Source of the DNA: an uncultured Actinomycetes bacterium
GTDB taxonomy: Bacteria; Actinomycetota; Thermoleophilia; Miltoncostaeales; Miltoncostaeaceae
Reading direction: 5' to 3'
Assembly: GCA_903896045.1 (NCBI GenBank)
Contig: CAITWD010000015.1
Location: 1 to 37,896, forward strand
Length of the DNA stretch: 37,896 nucleotides
Shown: positions 33,917-37,896 of the stretch, piece after piece
Layout: the number at the start of each line of letters is the position of its first letter
Position numbering within the stretch: the stretch's first letter is position 1
Notes under the pieces: generated by a model
Databases searched by the model: none
What the model saw: the letters and a program-made list of their open reading frames with translations, nothing else
What the model was told of the DNA's origin: nothing
Program-made: the position numbers and the translations under genes

Positions 33917-34980
33917 GTCAGACGCCCCCGACCACTGACGAGATCCTTCGTCTCGACCACCTTACCAAGCACTTCCCCGTGGGGCGCGGGCTGCTGTTCT
34001 CACGCCAACGCGACATCGTGCATGCCGTCGAGGATGTGACCCTCGGTGTGACCAAAGGCACAACGCTTGGCATCGTTGGGGAATCGGGATCGGGCAAAAC
34101 GACGACCGCGCGAATGATTACCCGCTTAATCGAACCGACCTCGGGAACAATCGCTTTTGATGGCCTCGACATCAGCAACATTGATGGCGCCCGGCTGCGC
34201 GCGCTGCGCCGGCGCATCCAAATCGTCTTCCAAGACCCATCGGGGTCCTTAAACCCACGGCGCACTGCCGGCCAGATCGTCGCCCAACCCTTGCGGGTCC
34301 ACGATATCCCCGGGGATCACTCTCAGAGGGTCGCCGAATTGATGGCGAGGGTTGGACTCAGCCCCGAACACATCACGCGCTATCCACATGAGTTCTCAGG
34401 TGGCCAAAGACAACGCATTGGTATTGCACGTGCCCTGGCACTGGATCCCGAACTCATCATCCTGGATGAACCGGTGTCCGCACTCGACGTCTCGGTGCAG
34501 GCGCACATCTTGAATCTGCTCGATGACCTGCAGCGCGAACGTCATCTCACCTATGTCGTGATCTCCCATGACCTCGGAGTGATTCGCCACATCTCTGACC
34601 AGATCGCGGTGATGTACCTCGGTCGGATCGTTGAGATGGGAGCGGCATCTGGGCTTGTCGACCACCCCATGCACCCATATTCTGCCGCGCTCGTCTCGGC
34701 CACCCCATCACACCCTGGCAGACGCCAATCCCAACGCATCGTGCTGGGCGGCGAGATCCCATCCCCGATCACTCCGCCGAGTGGCTGCGCATTTCACCCG
34801 CGCTGCCCCAAGGCACGCCTCATCTCAGGCGATCACCACGCTGCCCCAGAAACGTGCCGCCTCCACACCCCACCACTCACACCAGCCTCAGATGGCCGCA
34901 TGGTCGCGTGTTGGTACCCGGTCGAGGCAGATGACAACCTGATCGATGCAGCGCACGCCATGACGGCGAACCCAGGCTAA
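33913..34980 (+). CDS. ABC transporter ATPase (DppF/OppF type)
   Basis: 355 residues from a GTG overlapping the previous stop. Walker A GESGSGKTT, Q-loop VFQDPSGSLNPR, signature FSGGQRQRIGIARAL, Walker B LIILDEPVSALD, H-loop ISHDLG. The SLNPR motif marks the DppF/OppF side. The C-terminal Cys cluster GCAFHPRC, ETC, ACW matches the DppD partner. Its stop and the stop of the minus-strand SDR gene share bases 34977-34980. Confidence 0.95.
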   Translation: MSQTPPTTDEILRLDHLTKHFPVGRGLLFSRQRDIVHAVEDVTLGVTKGTTLGIVGESGSGKTTTARMITRLIEPTSGTIAFDGLDISNIDGARLRALRRRIQIVFQDPSGSLNPRRTAGQIVAQPLRVHDIPGDHSQRVAELMARVGLSPEHITRYPHEFSGGQRQRIGIARALALDPELIILDEPVSALDVSVQAHILNLLDDLQRERHLTYVVISHDLGVIRHISDQIAVMYLGRIVEMGAASGLVDHPMHPYSAALVSATPSHPGRRQSQRIVLGGEIPSPITPPSGCAFHPRCPKARLISGDHHAAPETCRLHTPPLTPASDGRMVACWYPVEADDNLIDAAHAMTANPG

Positions 34981-35645
34981 AACACCACGTCGGTGGCACC
35001 TGCCGCCACCGCATCGACAATTGCGCGTGCAACCTCTCTTGGCACCCGCCCCTCGGGCAGTGCGGGAGCAACCCCGGCAATGGGTCGCGTGGCAAGTCCT
35101 GTCTCAGTATGCGGCGGCCGGACGTCAAGGATGCGAACCCCTGCACGGCGGACCTCGCGCGCCACAGCGCGATCAAATGCGGTGAGTGCGGCCTTTGTCG
35201 CCGAGTACGCGGCCATCCCGGCCGTAGGGTGGTCGGCAACGATACCCGAGATATTGACGATCACACCACCCGAGGTCAGGGCGCCGATTGCCGCGCGGGT
35301 GACGCGGACAGGGCCAAGCACATTCGCCACAAAGAGGCGCTCGAGGATGACATCCTCAAGCTCGGTCACCGGACCGAATGCGACCGTCCCCGTCGCGCAG
35401 ATCACCACATCAAGCCCACCCAGAATCTCAACCGCTTCCGCAATCGCCTGATCCGCCGAGGTGGGCTCCGCCACGTCAATACGCACGCTCGGACATGCGA
35501 GTTCCTGGGAGATGCGCTCGAGCGCAGTGGGGTTACGACCCGCAAGAACAACCCGTGCTCCATGCCCAACGCACTGACGGGCAATTTCCGACCCCAAGCC
35601 CCCGGTCGCGCCAACGATACATATGCGGGATTCAACGAGATCCAT
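34977..35645 (-). CDS. Short-chain dehydrogenase/reductase
   Basis: 222 residues, classical SDR. Cofactor motif GATGGLG (12-18) with AGRN after strand 2 (Arg favours NADP), CATG strand-4 motif, catalytic Ser in NISG and YSATK (Tyr/Lys). After the active site RPPHTETGLA replaces the usual PG motif region. Substrate unknown. No ribosome site; TAGCAT nine bases before the ATG suggests leaderless transcription. Its stop overlaps that of the converging ATPase gene. Confidence 0.93.
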   Translation of the reverse strand: MDLVESRICIVGATGGLGSEIARQCVGHGARVVLAGRNPTALERISQELACPSVRIDVAEPTSADQAIAEAVEILGGLDVVICATGTVAFGPVTELEDVILERLFVANVLGPVRVTRAAIGALTSGGVIVNISGIVADHPTAGMAAYSATKAALTAFDRAVAREVRRAGVRILDVRPPHTETGLATRPIAGVAPALPEGRVPREVARAIVDAVAAGATDVVF

Positions 35646-35654
35646 TCGCTCTCG

Positions 35655-35660
35655 ATGCTA
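35655..35660 (-). promoter_or_regulatory. Candidate leaderless -10 box (SDR)
   Basis: TAGCAT on the minus strand, nine bases before the SDR ATG; the same hexamer as before thrS. Confidence 0.4.
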
Positions 35661-35727
35661 CCGCCCATGCGTGCATGATGCGGAGAGAACGGTTGTCGGG
35701 TGCGGTGCAGACGTGCGCAGGGCGGGC

Positions 35728-35733
35728 TACACT
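35728..35733 (+). promoter_or_regulatory. Candidate leaderless -10 box (DsbA-like gene)
   Basis: TACACT, nine bases before the ATG at 35743; no ribosome site visible. No clear -35 box. Confidence 0.4.
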
Positions 35734-35742
35734 TCTGGCACG

Positions 35743-36609
35743 ATGCAAGACGCTCTTGTCCACATTGACGCGTTCGGGGATCCCTACTGCCCGTGGGATT
35801 TTTCCGCTGAACCCGCGCGCCTTCGATTGCACTGGCGCTTTGGAGATGCCATCGCAATTCGTCATCGCATGGTGGGTCTTTCCTCGACACTCGATGAATA
35901 TGCGCGGCGCGGTGTCGCGATTGAGGCGATTGCACGAGCGCATGCCCACATCCGTGACCGCTTCGGAATGCCAATCGATGCATCACTGCCTGGCCGATAT
36001 ACCGTCACGGTGGTCGCATGTCGCGCGGTTGTCGGAGTACGCCGCAACGCCCCAGATCACGCGGATGCATTTTTGCGCGCACTGCGCGTGGTCGGGCTCT
36101 CGACACCGGCAATGATCGATGACCCCGAGACGATCAGCGATGCTGCCCGCGCCGCAGGGCTGGATCCCGATGAGGTTGTGGCATGGAGCGCAGAACCTGC
36201 GACCGATCAAGAGCTTGCCGACGACATGGCCGCTGCGCGCGCGCCGAGTCCGGCAGCACTCGGAATGCCCGAGCGTCTAGCAAAAACCGTCGACGGCATC
36301 TGGCGTTACACCTGTCCAAGCTACCGATTTACCCGTGACGAGCTCACACTTGACGCACCAGGATTCCAGCCCAGTCGCGTCTATGAGGTCATCATCAGCA
36401 ATCTTGCGCCGGAGATCACCCCACGACCCGATCCGCAAACGGTCGAAGAGGTCCTCGCATGGGCTCCGTATCCGCTGGCCACAGCAGAAGTCGCCGGGAT
36501 TATGGAAATCGCAATCGACGCAGCACGTGATCGACTCGTGGCATCCACGGCACATCCTGCACCCATGGCAAACGACGCCTACTGGTCGCTCACGCCCCCG
36601 GCTGCCTAA
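35743..36609 (+). CDS. DsbA-family thioredoxin-fold protein with CPWD active site
   Basis: 288 residues. The N-terminus VHIDAFGDPYCPWDF is the DsbA/FrnE start, but the CxxC motif reads C-P-W-D (Cys16, Asp19), so only one active-site Cys is present. Then a helical insertion (90-170) and a second thioredoxin-fold portion. After about residue 200 the protein has an extension (TFL-like YRFTRDELTLDAPGF, PQTVEEVLAWAPYPLATAEVAGIM in parts) that looks like a small helical domain. No signal peptide, so it acts in the cytoplasm. A monothiol DsbA-like protein could act on glutathione-like thiols or be a binding protein. The stop overlaps that of the next, converging gene in CTAA. Confidence 0.82.
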   Translation: MQDALVHIDAFGDPYCPWDFSAEPARLRLHWRFGDAIAIRHRMVGLSSTLDEYARRGVAIEAIARAHAHIRDRFGMPIDASLPGRYTVTVVACRAVVGVRRNAPDHADAFLRALRVVGLSTPAMIDDPETISDAARAAGLDPDEVVAWSAEPATDQELADDMAAARAPSPAALGMPERLAKTVDGIWRYTCPSYRFTRDELTLDAPGFQPSRVYEVIISNLAPEITPRPDPQTVEEVLAWAPYPLATAEVAGIMEIAIDAARDRLVASTAHPAPMANDAYWSLTPPAA

Positions 36610-37190
36610 TCCCACCCCTTGGGATTGCCAAGTACTGAGCCGGCATAGCTAAACATCGCAATTCCCGACGCGGTGCCGACATTAATACTGCGTGTCGATC
36701 CATATTGAGGGATGTAGACCACATCATCTGCCCGTGCGAGCGCCTCGACCGACACCCCAATTTGCTCCTGGCCGAATAACAACACGCTCTTTGGCTGCCA
36801 GACATAGTCGATCAGGCTCTGCGCACCCTCGACATTGTCGACGGCCACGATGCGCATCCCTTCTGATTTGAAGCGATCGAGGAGTTCGGGTTCTTCTTTT
36901 GTGTAATGGACATGCTGATAGCGATGGGTTCCCATCGCACCGCGTCGATCAAAGCGTCGGCGTCCAACAATCCAAATCTCACGTGCCAAAAACGCGTTCG
37001 CGTTACGAATGGCGGTTGCAATATTGAAGTCGTAGGCAAAGTTCTCAAGCACTACGACGAACTCATGCCGGCGGGTATCGAGCGCGGCGACGATCGCATC
37101 GTGCTTCCAATACTTAAAATGGTCGATGAGATTCCGCGGATCGGGTTCTGCGTGCTCGTCTGAAATCGTGGAGTGAGGATCATTTGGCAT
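36606..37190 (-). CDS. SpoU/TrmH-family RNA 2'-O-methyltransferase
   Basis: 194 residues. SPOUT motifs: motif 1 FNIATAIRNANAF (family NxxxxxRxA), motif 2 LLFGQEQIGVS, and motif 3 GSTRSINVGTASGIAMF, which builds the SAM-binding knot. It is the short form without an extra RNA-binding N-terminal domain. Such enzymes methylate the 2'-OH of a tRNA or rRNA nucleotide; which one cannot be told. No ribosome site; TATTGT nine bases before the ATG suggests leaderless transcription. Confidence 0.9.
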   Translation of the reverse strand: MPNDPHSTISDEHAEPDPRNLIDHFKYWKHDAIVAALDTRRHEFVVVLENFAYDFNIATAIRNANAFLAREIWIVGRRRFDRRGAMGTHRYQHVHYTKEEPELLDRFKSEGMRIVAVDNVEGAQSLIDYVWQPKSVLLFGQEQIGVSVEALARADDVVYIPQYGSTRSINVGTASGIAMFSYAGSVLGNPKGWD

Positions 37191-37199
37191 CAGTGATAC

Positions 37200-37205
37200 A
37201 CAATA
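37200..37205 (-). promoter_or_regulatory. Candidate leaderless -10 box (TrmH-family gene)
   Basis: TATTGT on the minus strand, nine bases before the ATG at 37190. Confidence 0.4.
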
Positions 37206-37418
37206 GCGACGGGCATGATCTCGTCTTGCGGATACATCGTGAGCGGTGAACTTTCTCGATCACCAGGCAAATCGTTCGATCACAAGAGACAACGTTTCCG
37301 ATCGGACTCGGACAGCGTTGTGCCGGCAGCGATCCTGGCTGATCTCGTTGGGGCGTACGCAGCGTTTTTGGACGCTCCGACAAAGCGCCCCAAATCTCGT
37401 AATACGCCTCACAAACGC

Positions 37419-37457
37419 ACCGGCCAACGCCACGAATATCTCGTGACGTTGGCCGGT
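37419..37457 (-). terminator. Hairpin downstream of the right-edge collagen-like gene
   Basis: ACCGGCCAACG (37419-37429) pairs exactly with CGTTGGCCGGT (37447-37457); CACGA/TCGTG extend the stem inside, leaving a five-base loop. It lies 50 bases after the stop of the collagen-like gene and is probably its terminator. No T-run. The rest of 37191-37506 shows no gene. Confidence 0.6.
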
Positions 37458-37506
37458 TGTAGCCCGCTAAAGACGCCTATCTCATGCACTGATCCTGCGC
37501 GAAAGA

Positions 37507-37896
37507 CTAGCTACCGAGACACAGGTAGGAGACCGAGTCGTTGCTGTTGCCTGCCGAGTCAATCGTAAATCCGGTACCGCTTTGGTAGGTCACCACCAGG
37601 GCAACCGCAGACGATGAGTCAGTGACATAGCAGCGGTAGGAGGTTGCCGAGGTGAATGCCCCTGACCCGGACAATGTGATAGCTACGTTGTGGAGAATGC
37701 CACCGAGCGTCGCGTTACCGCTCACTATCTTCTGGCTCGCGACAACTGTGCCGGTCGAGGTGTAGACCGGAACACTTCCGGTTGCCCCCTGCGCACCTGC
37801 TGCACCTGCTGCGCCCTGAGCACCCGCTGCACCCGCTGCACCCTGCGGACCTGTCGCACCCATCAAGCTAATGCTCCAGGCCGCAATCGTTCCGGA
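37507..37896 (-). CDS. Collagen-like protein (partial, C-terminal part)
   Basis: 130 codons open to the window edge, so the N-terminus is missing. The visible part starts with a hydrophobic stretch GTIAAWSISL, then a short collagen-like run (about nine Gly-X-Y triplets: GATGPQGAAGAAGAQG and so on), and ends in a C-terminal domain of about 90 residues rich in Ser, Thr and Val with two Cys (SYRCYV and YLCLGS), probably a beta-rich head or trimerisation domain. It resembles the left-edge gene in type but not in triplet sequence. In collagen-like surface or phage-like proteins such a C-terminal head is common. Any start inside the visible part (ATG at 37863, TTG at 37866) would lack a ribosome site. 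Confidence 0.82.
   Translation of the reverse strand, partial: SGTIAAWSISLMGATGPQGAAGAAGAQGAAGAAGAQGATGSVPVYTSTGTVVASQKIVSGNATLGGILHNVAITLSGSGAFTSATSYRCYVTDSSSAVALVVTYQSGTGFTIDSAGNSNDSVSYLCLGS

Overview
The window looks like chromosomal DNA from an actinobacterium-like organism of moderately high GC content (about 58-60% by eye, not counted). The evidence is the block uvrC-rapZ-yvcK followed by gap-pgk-tpiA-gpmI, frequent GTG starts, many 1-4 base start/stop overlaps, a Gram-positive-type LexA box (GAAC-N4-GTTC), and several genes without a Shine-Dalgarno that carry a TAnnnT box 6-9 bases before the start codon (leaderless style). A Thermoleophilia-like relative is my guess; the sequence alone does not prove it. 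whiA, which usually sits between yvcK and gap in actinobacteria, is absent.

Layout. 1-719 (-): N-terminal part of a secreted collagen-like Gly-X-Y protein, cut by the window edge. 1120-2361 (-): glycosyltransferase fused to a methyltransferase-like tail. 2362-3045: nothing convincing. 3046-4031 (-): NTF2-like protein and TMEM175-type channel, coupled by ATGA. 4502-4574 (-): tRNA-Gly(CCC). 4622-6787 (-): rlmH and argS. 7093-8513 (+): a NifS/IscS-fold protein that has lost its PLP lysine, coupled to a TusA-like sulfur carrier. 8594-9169 (-): TPR lipoprotein. 9362-13811 (-): glycolytic operon gap-pgk-tpiA-gpmI. 14010-14669 (-): DUF1097-like membrane protein with a long leader. 14951-20285 (-): MFS exporter-uvrC-rapZ-yvcK. 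20427-20702 (+): small unknown protein behind a LexA box. 20746-21108 (-): small membrane protein. 21145-23260 (-): thrS and a four-Cys mini-protein. 23415-24080 (+): short cation diffusion facilitator.

24099-34980 is a catabolic-looking locus. On the minus strand, acyl-CoA ligase, aldehyde dehydrogenase and a carboxymuconolactone-decarboxylase/alpha-beta-hydrolase fusion form an operon, perhaps with a small membrane protein. Divergently, on the plus strand, lies a complete peptide/nickel-class ABC importer (permease C, binding protein, permease B, two ATPases). The divergent arrangement suggests uptake plus degradation of one substrate, which I cannot name. 34977-37190 holds an SDR, a DsbA-like protein and a SpoU/TrmH-family methyltransferase. 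The right edge (37507-37896, -) is the C-terminal part of a second collagen-like protein.

Most notable points: the lysine-less cysteine-desulfurase homologue paired with TusA; the reversed PcaL-like fusion; the LexA box between an exporter-uvrC operon and an orphan small gene; a 15-bp hairpin abutting the permease start codon; the repeated leaderless-promoter pattern; and collagen-like repeat genes at both window ends.
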